Below, one piece after another: positions 41,887-50,631 of a stretch of 51,271 nucleotides of DNA. The position numbers and the translations under genes are program-made. Origin of the DNA: Rhodobacteraceae bacterium UBA7436 (GTDB lineage: Bacteria > Pseudomonadota > Alphaproteobacteria > Rhodobacterales > Rhodobacteraceae); the NCBI GenBank assembly GCA_002478745.1, contig DLQI01000002.1:1-51271 (forward strand). Reading direction: 5' to 3'. Under the pieces are notes generated by a model. The model worked only from the letters and a program-made list of their open reading frames with translations. It searched no databases and was not told the origin of the DNA. Positions within the stretch are counted from its first letter, which is position 1, and every line of letters begins with the position of its first letter.

Positions 41887-42888
41887 ATGCCTACTGATCT
41901 TTTATACGGTGCCGAAGTTGTCCTGAACGGTTTGATGGCTGGTGTTCTTTATGCGCTCGTCGCGTTGGGATTTGTTTTGATCTACAAAGCCTCCGGTATT
42001 TTCAACTATGCCCAAGGCGTCATGGCGCTGTTTGCCGCGCTGACCCTTGTCGGGATCATGGAAGGTCAGGTGCCGTTTTCGCATCTTATTAACGCAGCCT
42101 TTGGCACTGATATTCACCACTTTGGCTGGCATGTTCCTGCCTTTGCGGCGATCCTACTGACGCTGGCAGTGATGGTCGGGTTTGCCTACCTTGTTCAGCG
42201 CTTTGTGTTCCGTCATTTGGTTGGCCAAGAACCAATCATCCTGTTCATGGCAACCATTGGATTGGCCTACTTCCTTGAGGGTGTTGGCGATTTGATGTGG
42301 GGGTCCGAGATCAAGAAGATGGCTGTCGGCCTGCCGCAAGGTGGTAGCCTTTGGGTTGAAGAGAACACCCAGTGGCTGGGCTTTGGCAACGAGGATTTCT
42401 ATGGTTTCTTTATCGACAAGCTAGACATGGTTGCGACTGTGATTGCAGTGGTTCTGGTTTTGGCATTGGTTGCCTTCAGCCAGTACACCAAACAAGGCCG
42501 CGCGATGCGTGCGGTGGCCGATGATCACCAAGCAGCCCTTTCGGTTGGTGTGTCGCTGAATTTCATCTGGATCTTAGTGTGGTCACTGGCGGGCTTTGTC
42601 GCCTTGGTTGCGGGTATCATGTGGGGTGCTAAGTCTGGTGTTCAGTTTTCCCTATCTTTGATCGCGTTGAAGGCATTGCCGGTTTTGATGCTGGGTGGTT
42701 TTACGTCGATCCCTGGTGCGATTGTTGGCGGCTTAATCATCGGTGTGGGCGAGAAATTGTTTGAGTTCTCGTTTGGTCCGATGTTGGGCGGCGCGACAGA
42801 AAACTGGTTTGCATATGTGCTTGCGTTGGTTTTCTTGGTGTTCCGTCCCCAAGGTCTGTTTGGGGAGAAAATCATTGAACGTGTGTGA
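41887..42888 (+). CDS. livH: Liv-type ABC transporter permease (LivH family)
   Basis: A 333-residue inner-membrane permease with about 8-9 hydrophobic segments. LivH-type motifs are GVLYALVALGFVLIYKASGI, NYAQGVMALFAAL, GRAMRAVADDHQAALSVGV and FTSIPGAIVGGLIIGV. GAGGGG lies 6 bases before the ATG. Unusually for this cluster type, the downstream neighbour is a small gene on the opposite strand whose stop directly abuts this stop. Confidence 0.93.
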   Translation: MPTDLLYGAEVVLNGLMAGVLYALVALGFVLIYKASGIFNYAQGVMALFAALTLVGIMEGQVPFSHLINAAFGTDIHHFGWHVPAFAAILLTLAVMVGFAYLVQRFVFRHLVGQEPIILFMATIGLAYFLEGVGDLMWGSEIKKMAVGLPQGGSLWVEENTQWLGFGNEDFYGFFIDKLDMVATVIAVVLVLALVAFSQYTKQGRAMRAVADDHQAALSVGVSLNFIWILVWSLAGFVALVAGIMWGAKSGVQFSLSLIALKALPVLMLGGFTSIPGAIVGGLIIGVGEKLFEFSFGPMLGGATENWFAYVLALVFLVFRPQGLFGEKIIERV

Positions 42889-43206
42889 TCAATCCAGCGC
42901 TGTAAACAGCTTGATCGTGAATGCGGCAAGCACGGTTACGCCTAGTGTTGATGCAATGGCGATGTTGCCTGTGATGGCCCAGGTTGCCGCCGCGCACAAC
43001 ACGGCAGCGACCAACCACAGCAGCAACGTATCCCACAAGGTATTTGACCTTGGTGCGGATCGTTCAACCACTGTGAAATCAGTTTCCAGTGCGTCTGGAA
43101 CACTGTCCAAGATCGCGGACTTCTGTTTGGCGAACTCAGCTTGGGACAACGCGCCACTAACGCGTTTGGCCTCAAGCCGCCGCAAATCGTTGAATATTGT
43201 CGACAT
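42889..43206 (-). CDS. Small SHOCT-like membrane protein, antisense within the ABC operon
   Basis: A 105-residue protein. Its N-terminal LRRLEAKRVSGALSQAEFAK segment resembles the short SHOCT oligomerisation domain, and two hydrophobic segments follow (WDTLLLWLVAAVLCAAATWAI and IAIASTLGVTVLAAFTIKLF, given in parts). The start at 43206 has GGAG about 9 bases upstream. Its stop (42889-42891) abuts the livH stop (42886-42888) with no gap, and it is divergent from livM. Function is unknown. Its transcript would run into livH and could act as antisense RNA. Confidence 0.72.
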   Translation of the reverse strand: MSTIFNDLRRLEAKRVSGALSQAEFAKQKSAILDSVPDALETDFTVVERSAPRSNTLWDTLLLWLVAAVLCAAATWAITGNIAIASTLGVTVLAAFTIKLFTALD

Positions 43207-43350
43207 GGATCCCACTCCGTTTTCTCACGGAATGTGTCGCATCGGAAATAGGGCAGAATGTGGCAAAGCGCTGAAAAGTGAATTGCTGGTTAACGCCGCG
43301 TTGAAAATTAATGAAAACGGATCGCGTGTCGCGGTTTGGGGAGCACACTA

Positions 43351-44427
43351 ATGTTTTATCGTGAAGCTGGCGATTTCAGCACATCTTATCCCGAAGACAG
43401 CCAAACCTTTCCGATCCGGTTTGATCGCTATCGTTACTATTTGGTCCTGTTTGTTGCGATCTTCGTGATCCCATTCACAATCAATGACTACTGGGTGAAT
43501 TCAATTTTCCTACCGTTCTTGATCTACGCGATCGCTGCAATCGGTTTGAACATTCTGGTTGGCTATTGTGGGCAGGTTTCTTTGGGCACAGGTGGTTTCA
43601 TGGCTGTGGGGGCATATGCCTGTTACAAGCTGATGACGGCCTTTCCAGAAGTTAGCATGTTAATCCATGTCTTAATCGCGGGCCTTATCACCGCCGGTGT
43701 TGGCGTCTTGTTTGGTCTGCCGAGTTTGCGGATCAAAGGGTTCTATTTGGCGGTGGCCACCTTGGCGGCACAGTTCTTCCTTGTTTGGTTGTTCAACCGT
43801 GTACCGTGGTTTTATAACTACTCGGCGTCTGGCCAAATCTCAGCTCCTGAACGCACGGTTTTTGGGATTGAAATTACAGGTCCGAATACAGAAGCATGGG
43901 CGACCTATTTGTTCTGTCTGGCCTTTGTTATCTTCAGTGCAGTTATTGCTCGTAATCTTACGCGCGGTGCTTTTGGTCGCAAATGGATGGCCATTCGCGA
44001 TATGGATATTGCGGCGGAAATCATCGGGGTGAACCCTTTGATGGCAAAGCTAAGCGCGTTTGCTGTCAGCTCGTTCTTTATCGGTATTTCAGGTGCGTTG
44101 TTCTTTGCGGTGTATTTGGGCGCGGTTGAAGTGGGCGAGGCCTTTGGCATCACCAAATCATTCACCGTTTTGTTCATGATCATTATTGGCGGTCTTGGAT
44201 CGATATTTGGATCCTTTGCGGGTGCTGCGTTCTTGGTGGTCTTGCCGGTTGTTCTGAAATTGGTTGGCGTGGATTGGTTGGGTTGGCCAACAGACATCGT
44301 TGCCCACTTGCAGTTGGTAATCGTCGGTGCGTTGATCGTGATCTTCTTGATCGCAGAACCGCATGGTCTGGCGCAGCTTTGGCGTGTTGCCAAAGAGAAA
44401 TTGAGATTGTGGCCCTTCCCACACTAG
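43351..44427 (+). CDS. livM: Liv-type ABC transporter permease (LivM family)
   Basis: A 358-residue permease with a hydrophilic N-terminus and about 9 membrane segments. LivM-type motifs are AIAAIGLNILVGYCGQVSLG, GFMAVGAYA, SLRIKGFYLAVATLAAQFF and RDMDIAAEIIGVNPLMAKLS. The start at 43351 follows GGGGAG at 8 bases. The C-terminus ends in a short basic tail (LWRVAKEKLRLWPFPH). It works with livH as the heterodimeric channel. Confidence 0.93.
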   Translation: MFYREAGDFSTSYPEDSQTFPIRFDRYRYYLVLFVAIFVIPFTINDYWVNSIFLPFLIYAIAAIGLNILVGYCGQVSLGTGGFMAVGAYACYKLMTAFPEVSMLIHVLIAGLITAGVGVLFGLPSLRIKGFYLAVATLAAQFFLVWLFNRVPWFYNYSASGQISAPERTVFGIEITGPNTEAWATYLFCLAFVIFSAVIARNLTRGAFGRKWMAIRDMDIAAEIIGVNPLMAKLSAFAVSSFFIGISGALFFAVYLGAVEVGEAFGITKSFTVLFMIIIGGLGSIFGSFAGAAFLVVLPVVLKLVGVDWLGWPTDIVAHLQLVIVGALIVIFLIAEPHGLAQLWRVAKEKLRLWPFPH

Positions 44428-44519
44428 TGGGGTGGCTACCAATAATGGCGGGAAAAACCCTGCTCAACGAACGCTGGTTAACGCCAGCACATATCGAAAA
44501 ATCCAGGGAGGAAAAATCG

Positions 44520-45797
44520 ATGAAAATGAAACTAGGAACAATGGCAGTCGCCGCCGTAATGGCAGCAAGCCCAGTTATGGCGGACCTTGTGTTCCCATCA
44601 CTAAGCTATCGTACGGGTCCATATGCTGCGGGCGGTATTCCGTTTGCTGACGGCTATGCAGACTATATGAATCTGTTGAACGCCCGTGATGGCGGTATTG
44701 GCGGCGTTATGACCAACGTGCTTGAGTGTGAAACAGGCTATAACACCGAAAAAGGCGTTGAGTGCTATGAGTCTACTAAGGGCCAAGGCGCGCTTGTGTA
44801 TCAACCGCTTTCCACAGGTATCACCTACCAGTTGATCCCAAAAGCAACGGCTGATGGTATTCCAATCCACTCAATGGGTTATGGCCGTACGTCTGCTGCG
44901 AATGGCGATGTTTTCTCAAACGTCTTCAACTACCCAGCAAACTACTGGAACGGTGCGTCTGGTGCGATCAACTATCTGATGTCTCAAGGTGATATCGCAG
45001 GTAAGAAAATCGCGCTTGTGTACCACAACTCTGCATACGGCAAAGAGCCTATCCGCACGTTGGAAGAGCTGGCTAAAAAGCACGGTTTTGAACTGACATT
45101 GTTGCCAGTTGACCACCCGGGCCAAGAGCAGAAATCACAGTGGCTACAAATTCGCCGTGAAAAGCCTGACAATGTCATCATGTATGGTTGGGGCGTTATG
45201 AACCAAGTTGCGGTTCAAGAAGCTGCAAACATCCGTTACCCAATGGAAGATTTCATCGGTATCTGGTGGTCGGGCTCTGAAAACGACGTTCTTCCCGCAG
45301 GTGATGCAGCTGACGGCTACAAAGCTTTGACGTTCCACGGTGTAGGCAATGACTTCCCTGTCTTTGCAGACATTCAGAAGTACGTTGTAGACGCAGGTAA
45401 TGCGGCTGGTGCTGGCGATCAAATCGGTACGGTTCTTTATAACCGCGGTTTGTATGCGGCTATGTTGGCAGCAGAAGCTGCGAAAACAGCACAAGAAATC
45501 CACGGTACAGGCGACATCACTCCGGCGATGATGCGTGACGGGATGGAAGCGTTGGAAATCACTGAAGCTAAGATGACGGCCCTAGGCCTTCCGGGCTTTG
45601 GTCCAGAGTTCAACGTGTCCTGCGAAAACCACGGTGGTCCAGGCCTGATCGGCATGACACAGTGGGACGCATCTGCGAAAACGTGGTCTTTGATCAACGA
45701 CTTCGCAGCATCTGACATGGATGTCATTCAGCCATTGATCGACGAAGATTCTGCAGCCTATGCCTCGGAAAACAACATCGCATCGAGCTGTAACTAA
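44520..45797 (+). CDS. Periplasmic substrate-binding protein of the Liv-type ABC importer
   Basis: A 425-residue type I periplasmic binding protein (LivK/HAAT class, long form). The signal peptide MKMKLGTMAVAAVMAASPVMA is cleaved before DLVFPSL (read as adjoining parts). Two cysteines close together (LECETGYNTEKGVECYE) and two near the C-terminal end (NVSCENHGGPG, ASSCN) could form disulfides. GGGAGG lies 9 bases before the ATG, the best ribosome site of the operon, suiting the high expression needed. The ligand cannot be read from the sequence. The flanking CoA ligases suggest an organic acid. Confidence 0.9.
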   Translation: MKMKLGTMAVAAVMAASPVMADLVFPSLSYRTGPYAAGGIPFADGYADYMNLLNARDGGIGGVMTNVLECETGYNTEKGVECYESTKGQGALVYQPLSTGITYQLIPKATADGIPIHSMGYGRTSAANGDVFSNVFNYPANYWNGASGAINYLMSQGDIAGKKIALVYHNSAYGKEPIRTLEELAKKHGFELTLLPVDHPGQEQKSQWLQIRREKPDNVIMYGWGVMNQVAVQEAANIRYPMEDFIGIWWSGSENDVLPAGDAADGYKALTFHGVGNDFPVFADIQKYVVDAGNAAGAGDQIGTVLYNRGLYAAMLAAEAAKTAQEIHGTGDITPAMMRDGMEALEITEAKMTALGLPGFGPEFNVSCENHGGPGLIGMTQWDASAKTWSLINDFAASDMDVIQPLIDEDSAAYASENNIASSCN

Positions 45798-45807
45798 GCT
45801 CACTACT

Positions 45808-45833
45808 CTGGCGGCGCTTTTGGGTGCCGCCAG
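45808..45833 (+). terminator. Hairpin between binding protein gene and livF, possible attenuator
   Basis: CTGGCGGC (45808-45815) pairs with GCCGCCAG (45826-45833), extended inward by a G-T and a C-G pair, with loop TTTTGG. TTT then CCCC follows, so the U-run is short. Such hairpins after binding-protein genes commonly stabilise the upstream mRNA or partly terminate, raising binding protein over the ATPases. Confidence 0.6.
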
Positions 45834-45868
45834 TTTCCCCAGATTTTTGCAACAATGAAGTGAACCCT

Positions 45869-46693
45869 ATGTTGGACAGCGGACAAGACACTGAGACCCT
45901 ACTAGAGGTCAACAACATCGAAGTGATCTACAACCACGTGATCCTTGTGCTGAAGGGCGTTAGCCTGTCGGTTCCAAAGGGTGGTATTACGGCATTGTTG
46001 GGTGGCAATGGTGCGGGTAAGACGACCACGCTTAAGGCCATTTCAAACCTCTTGGCGTCAGAGCGTGGTGAAGTGACCAAAGGCTCCGTCAAATATCGTG
46101 GTGAGGATGTTCATGAAACTGATCCCGCCGACATGGTGAAACGTGGCGTGGTTCAGGTGATGGAAGGTCGTCACTGTTTTGAGCACCTCACAGTTGAGGA
46201 AAACTTACTGACAGGTGCATACACCCGCACAGACGGTAAGGGTGCCATCGCGGCTGACCTTGAGATGGTGTACAACTATTTCCCGCGTCTGCGCGAACGG
46301 CGCAAATCCCAAGCGGGCTATACTTCGGGTGGTGAGCAACAAATGTGTGCAATTGGCCGCGCTTTGATGTCTCGCCCTGAAACGATCCTTTTGGACGAAC
46401 CATCCATGGGTCTTGCCCCACAGTTGGTGGAACAAATTTTCGGTATCGTGAAGTCCATCAACGAAAGCGAAGGCGTGTCGTTCTTATTGGCTGAGCAGAA
46501 CACCAACGTCGCTTTACGCTTTGCCCACTATGGCTACATTTTGGAATCTGGTCGTGTTGTAATGGATGGTCCTGCTGCTGAATTGCGCGAGAACCCAGAT
46601 GTGAAGGAATTCTATTTGGGCATGTCTGATGATGGACGCAAATCGTTCCGTGATGTGCGGTCGTATCGCCGTCGTAAGCGTTGGTTGAGCTGA
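45869..46693 (+). CDS. livF: Liv-type ABC transporter ATPase (LivF family)
   Basis: A 274-residue ABC ATPase. Walker A is GGNGAGKTTTLKAIS, the signature YTSGGEQQMCAIGRAL, Walker B TILLDEPSMGLAP and the H-loop position AEQNTN (a glutamine-containing LivF-like form). The start at 45869 gives the usual short N-terminus; a weak GAAGTGA precedes it. The C-terminal tail is longer and more basic (SYRRRKRWLS) than in standard LivF. It is followed by the phenylacetate-CoA-ligase-like gene. Confidence 0.92.
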   Translation: MLDSGQDTETLLEVNNIEVIYNHVILVLKGVSLSVPKGGITALLGGNGAGKTTTLKAISNLLASERGEVTKGSVKYRGEDVHETDPADMVKRGVVQVMEGRHCFEHLTVEENLLTGAYTRTDGKGAIAADLEMVYNYFPRLRERRKSQAGYTSGGEQQMCAIGRALMSRPETILLDEPSMGLAPQLVEQIFGIVKSINESEGVSFLLAEQNTNVALRFAHYGYILESGRVVMDGPAAELRENPDVKEFYLGMSDDGRKSFRDVRSYRRRKRWLS

Positions 46694-46733
46694 TACGCCG
46701 CGCCCTTTGAACCCCCAGTTGGATACGACTTTG

Positions 46734-47933
46734 ATGACCACATTTTACGACGATCTAGAAACACGCAGCGCCGACCAGCGCGAGGCCGATCAGTTGGCCG
46801 CGCTGAACGGTCAACTGGCGCGTATCGCAGGTCATGGTGGCACATCGGTGTCAGATGCTGACAAACTGCTGGATCTGTCAGGATTGGCTGCGCTGCCAGT
46901 TTTGCGCAAATCTGATCTGGCAAAGTGGCAGTCTGAAAAGCCGCCCTTTGGTGGCATGCCCGTCTCTAACGTGGCGCATATTTTTCAATCTCCTGGTCCG
47001 ATCTATGAACCGGGTGGCATCACCCACGATTGGTGGCGCATGGGTCGTTTTCTGCATGCTGCGGGATTTGGCAAAGACGATATTGTGCAGAACTGTTTTG
47101 GGTATCACCTAACGCCTGCGGGTATGATTTTCGAATCCGGCGCACGGGCTATTGGGGCGACTGTTCTGCCAGCGGGCACCGGGCAAACCGAACTTCAAGT
47201 GACAGCGGCCCGTGATATTGGCACAACGGCTTATGCTGGGACACCTGATTATCTGAAGGTCATTTTGGACAAAGCCGATCAAATGGGTGTGAACCTTGGT
47301 TTTACCAAAGCGGCTGTTGGTGGTGGTGCGTTGTTCCCGTCCTTGCGTCAGGAATATGCGGACCGTGGCATTGCATGTTTGCAGTCGTATGCAACAGCCG
47401 ATGTTGGAAATATCGCGTATGAAAGTGCCGCGATGGAAGGTATGATTTTAGACGAACAAATCATCGTTGAGATTGTCATTCCTGGTACCGGCACACCTGT
47501 GTTTCCCGGTGAAATTGGTGAGGTTCTTGTGACCTCATTGAACCCAGATTATCCACTGATCCGTTTTGCCACGGGTGACATGAGCGCAGTTATGGCAGGA
47601 CAATCACCATGCGGCCGCACGAACACTCGTATCAAAGGTTGGATGGGCCGCGCTGATCAAACGACCAAGATTAAGGGTATGTTTGTACGCCCCGAACAGG
47701 TTGCTGCCTTTGTTTCACGTCACGAGGAAGTGGACCGCGCGCGCGTAATTGCATCACGTGAAGGCGAACAAGATATCCTGACGGTTCAGGTGGAATGCGA
47801 TGGCGGTGACGCGGATGCATATGCCGCCAGCGTCGTCGATACGATGAAGATGAAGGGCAAGGTTGTGGTCTGCGATCTTGGTACTTTGCCGCGTGATGGA
47901 TTGGTGATTGAGGACCAGCGCACCTACGAGTGA
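46734..47933 (+). CDS. Phenylacetate-CoA ligase-like adenylate-forming enzyme
   Basis: A 399-residue member of the PaaK-like branch of the ANL superfamily: short N-terminal domain, GPIYEPGGITHDWWRMGRFL in the acyl-adenylate region, TAYAGTPDYLKVIL, QSYATADVG (the adenine-binding region), VTSLNPDYPLIRFATGD, and a C-terminal lid with QTTKIKGMFVRPEQVAAF. It lacks the usual serine/glycine-rich P-loop of acyl-CoA synthetases, as PaaK members often do. The substrate is probably an aryl or other carboxylic acid. It closes the operon that begins with another acyl-CoA ligase. Confidence 0.88.
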   Translation: MTTFYDDLETRSADQREADQLAALNGQLARIAGHGGTSVSDADKLLDLSGLAALPVLRKSDLAKWQSEKPPFGGMPVSNVAHIFQSPGPIYEPGGITHDWWRMGRFLHAAGFGKDDIVQNCFGYHLTPAGMIFESGARAIGATVLPAGTGQTELQVTAARDIGTTAYAGTPDYLKVILDKADQMGVNLGFTKAAVGGGALFPSLRQEYADRGIACLQSYATADVGNIAYESAAMEGMILDEQIIVEIVIPGTGTPVFPGEIGEVLVTSLNPDYPLIRFATGDMSAVMAGQSPCGRTNTRIKGWMGRADQTTKIKGMFVRPEQVAAFVSRHEEVDRARVIASREGEQDILTVQVECDGGDADAYAASVVDTMKMKGKVVVCDLGTLPRDGLVIEDQRTYE

Positions 47934-47979
47934 TATGTCGCACTGGATTTCCTGAGTGAATTAGTCGTAATAGACCTTA

Positions 47980-49647
47980 ATGACTGATCACGCCGAATAT
48001 ACCCACGCATTGAAAAAGCGCGCGCGCCATGCGCCCCTTGGGCTATCCGCTGTTGCCGTACTGGTTGCGGCGATCTGCCTGTTGCCAATGATGGCGGTGG
48101 CCATCGCGGCGTTCAGTGGTGGTACGGGCACGGTATCACAGCTGTTAGGCTCTGTTTTGCCGCGCTACGTTGGCAACACTGCATTGCTGGTTGTGCTGGT
48201 TTCAATTGGGACGCTTTGCCTTGGCGTGGGCGCTGCATGGTTGGTGACGATGACCCGCTTTCCCGGCGTGCGATTGTTTGAAATCGCGCTGGTTCTGCCA
48301 CTCGCATTTCCGTCCTATGTTTTGGCTTATGCTTATACTTACATTTTGGATCATCCGGGGATTGTACAATCGACCCTGCGCGATGTGATGGGGTGGGGAC
48401 CGCGTGATTATTGGTTCCCAGAGGTGCGTTCCCTTGGCGGTGCTGCCTTCATGCTGGTGCTGGTTTTATATCCTTATGTCTACTTGCTCGCGCGCGCTTC
48501 GTTCCTGCAGCAAAGCGGAACAACATTCCTTGCTGCTCGTGCCCTTGGCAGCAGTGCGTGGTCTGCATTTTTCCGTGTGAGTTTGCCTTTGGCACGCCCT
48601 GCTATTGCGGGCGGTGTTCTGTTGGCCGTTATGGAAACGATCGCTGACTTTGGAACGGTTGCGTACTTTGGCGTTCAGACATTCGCGACAGGTATTTACA
48701 CAAGCTGGTTCACCTTGGCTGATCGTGGTGGCGCAGCACAACTTGCGCTTTGTTTGCTCAGTTTTGCACTGCTGCTTGCGATGTTGGAACGCATCCAAAG
48801 GGGACGGGCGAAATATTCAGATGCCGCACGCGGTGGTCAGGAAAAGACGCAGCTTCAGTTGCACGGCGTTCACGCCTTCGCTGCCTTTGCGTTGTGTTCT
48901 ATTCCGGTGCTGTTGGGGTGTGTGTTGCCTGTTGTTGTTCTATTCAACATGGGGCTGGGATCAGAACAAGATTTGCTAAGCAGTCGCTACCTAGCGTTCA
49001 TTCAAAACTCGCTCACCCTTGCGGGCATTGCTGCGGTTGTAACCGTTTGCGCGGCTGTCACAGTTGGCTTTTTCCAACGGATGCAACCTGGGCGGTTTTC
49101 CAGCTCCACAGCTTACATTGCGCGTCTTGGTTACGCAGTGCCAGGCGGCGTTGTTGCCGTCGGTCTGTTGGTGCCCTTTGCGGCCTTTGACAACGCGTTG
49201 GATGCATGGATGCGCAGTACGTTTGACATCTCAACCGGACTACTGGTGACGGGTTCCATCTGGTTGCTGATCATTGCCTATCTTGTCCGGTTCTCTGCTG
49301 CGGCCCTTGGGGCGTATGAGGGGGGGCAAGCGTTGGTTCACGCCAACATGGACGCGGCCAGCCGTTCCTTGGGTCAGACTCCTTGGGGCACATTGCGCCG
49401 TGTGCATTTGCCGATCCTCACACCAAGCCTACTGACCGCGTTGTTGATCGTGTTCGTGGATGTGATGAAAGAACTGCCTGCGACCCTGATCATGCGACCG
49501 TTCAACTATGACACTTTGGCGGTACAAGCGTATCGCCTTGCATCTGATGAGCGGCTTGAGGGCGCAGCGGTGCCCAGCTTGGTCATTGTTGCAATGGGGT
49601 TGTTGCCCGTGATCTTAATCTGTCGTCAGGTCGGGCGGGGGAAATAG
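47980..49647 (+). CDS. Iron(III)-type ABC transporter permease, two fused domains
   Basis: A 555-residue permease of the FbpB/AfuB (ferric iron) class: two copies of the binding-protein-dependent transport domain, about 12 hydrophobic segments. Motifs include PLAFPSYVLAYAYTYILDH and, after each half, EAA-like loops (AARALGSSAWSAFFRVSLPL and AASRSLGQTPWGTLRRVHLP). Duplicated permeases of this sort serve Fe3+ uptake with a periplasmic FbpA and an ATPase FbpC. Neither partner is next to it here, so they must be elsewhere. The ATG has no strong ribosome site. The stop lies inside the stem of the following terminator. Confidence 0.9.
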   Translation: MTDHAEYTHALKKRARHAPLGLSAVAVLVAAICLLPMMAVAIAAFSGGTGTVSQLLGSVLPRYVGNTALLVVLVSIGTLCLGVGAAWLVTMTRFPGVRLFEIALVLPLAFPSYVLAYAYTYILDHPGIVQSTLRDVMGWGPRDYWFPEVRSLGGAAFMLVLVLYPYVYLLARASFLQQSGTTFLAARALGSSAWSAFFRVSLPLARPAIAGGVLLAVMETIADFGTVAYFGVQTFATGIYTSWFTLADRGGAAQLALCLLSFALLLAMLERIQRGRAKYSDAARGGQEKTQLQLHGVHAFAAFALCSIPVLLGCVLPVVVLFNMGLGSEQDLLSSRYLAFIQNSLTLAGIAAVVTVCAAVTVGFFQRMQPGRFSSSTAYIARLGYAVPGGVVAVGLLVPFAAFDNALDAWMRSTFDISTGLLVTGSIWLLIIAYLVRFSAAALGAYEGGQALVHANMDAASRSLGQTPWGTLRRVHLPILTPSLLTALLIVFVDVMKELPATLIMRPFNYDTLAVQAYRLASDERLEGAAVPSLVIVAMGLLPVILICRQVGRGK

Positions 49648-49667
49648 GGGGCGTGAACCCCCTATTT
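49642..49667. terminator. Bidirectional terminator between the iron permease and the YghU-like gene
   Basis: A perfect 10-bp inverted repeat AAATAGGGGG / CCCCCTATTT with loop CGTGAA. On the plus strand GATTTT follows; the left arm contains the permease stop codon (TAG at 49645-49647). The convergent gene stop is at 49672. Confidence 0.8.
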
Positions 49668-49671
49668 GATT

Positions 49672-50544
49672 TTAGGAATTGTCGCCAATTTTGTCTTGAG
49701 TCTGAGTGTCAAAATCTGACGCATCGTGACGTTCATGCAGTTGCTCTGATGGTTCACCAAACGGACGGTTTACCATGCGACCCCGTTGAACGGCTGGACG
49801 CGCGTTGATCTTTTCAGCCCACGCCATAACGTTTGTGTAAGACGCAACATCCAAGAATTCAGCGGCTGAATACAGGTTGCCCAAGACAAGCTGACCATAC
49901 CATGACCAGATCGCGATATCGGCGATGGTGTATTCGTCGCCAGCAATCCACGGGGTCTCTGCCAATTGGCGGTCCAGAACATCAAGCTGACGCTTGGCTT
50001 CCATGGTGAAACGGTTGATTGGGTATTCGTATTTTTCCGGAGCATAGGCATAGAAGTGGCCAAAACCGCCGCCCAAGTATGGTGCGCTGCCCATTTGCCA
50101 GAACAACCAGTTCATTGTCTCAGCGCGTTTGACAGGGTCGCTGGGGACCAATGCGCCGAATTTATCAGCAAGATACAGCATGATTGATGCGCTTTCGAAC
50201 AGGCGCACAGGTTTGTCACCCGAATGGTCCATCATCGCAGGAATCTTTGAGTTTGGATTGATATCGACAAAACCAGAACCGAACTGATCGCCTTCGCCAA
50301 TGTTCACAAGATAGGCGTCATATTCTGCACCCTCAAAGCCCATCGCCAAAAGCTCTTCCAGCAAGATGGTGACTTTGACGCCGTTTGGTGTCGCTAGGGA
50401 ATGAAGCTGCAAAGGGTGCTTGCCTACTGGTAGTTCTTTGTCGTGGGTCGCGCCAGCAATAGGGCGGTTGATGTTGGCGAATTTGCCACCGCTGCTTTGC
50501 TCCCATGTCCAGACGGCTGGTGGTGTATATGTTGGATCGCTCAT
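49672..50544 (-). CDS. yghU: YghU-type glutathione-dependent disulfide-bond oxidoreductase
   Basis: A 290-residue Nu-class glutathione transferase. It has the family N-terminal extension (YTPPAVWTWEQSSGGKFANI, then NRPIAGATHDKELPVGKHPL), the thioredoxin-like part with LHSLATPNGVKVTILLEEL, NPNSKIPAMMDH and FESASIMLYLADKFG, and the helical domain with GHFYAYAPEKYEYPINRFTM and PWIAGDEYTIADIAIW. E. coli YghU (288 residues) binds two glutathiones and reduces disulfides and organic hydroperoxides. The C-terminal tail after residue 265 is short and acidic. It is monocistronic, ending at a bidirectional terminator. Confidence 0.94.
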   Translation of the reverse strand: MSDPTYTPPAVWTWEQSSGGKFANINRPIAGATHDKELPVGKHPLQLHSLATPNGVKVTILLEELLAMGFEGAEYDAYLVNIGEGDQFGSGFVDINPNSKIPAMMDHSGDKPVRLFESASIMLYLADKFGALVPSDPVKRAETMNWLFWQMGSAPYLGGGFGHFYAYAPEKYEYPINRFTMEAKRQLDVLDRQLAETPWIAGDEYTIADIAIWSWYGQLVLGNLYSAAEFLDVASYTNVMAWAEKINARPAVQRGRMVNRPFGEPSEQLHERHDASDFDTQTQDKIGDNS

Positions 50545-50631
50545 GGCATTGGCCTTTTTGTTTGAAGTTACCGTCTAACTTATGGTGTCGACCGTCAGGC
50601 ACAAGGGGACATCGGTAAAACTGACGTGAGG

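Noticed and set aside
43217..43320. CCGTTTTC / GAAAACGG inverted repeat around the SHOCT-livM gap
   Set aside because: The 8-bp arms are 88 bp apart, easily random in AT-rich intergenic DNA.
43285..44485. GCTGGTTAACGCC occurs in the gap before livM (43285-43297) and before the binding protein gene (44473-44485)
   Set aside because: A 13-base match is expected several times by chance in 51 kb. The distance to the start codon differs between copies and only the second forms a hairpin.
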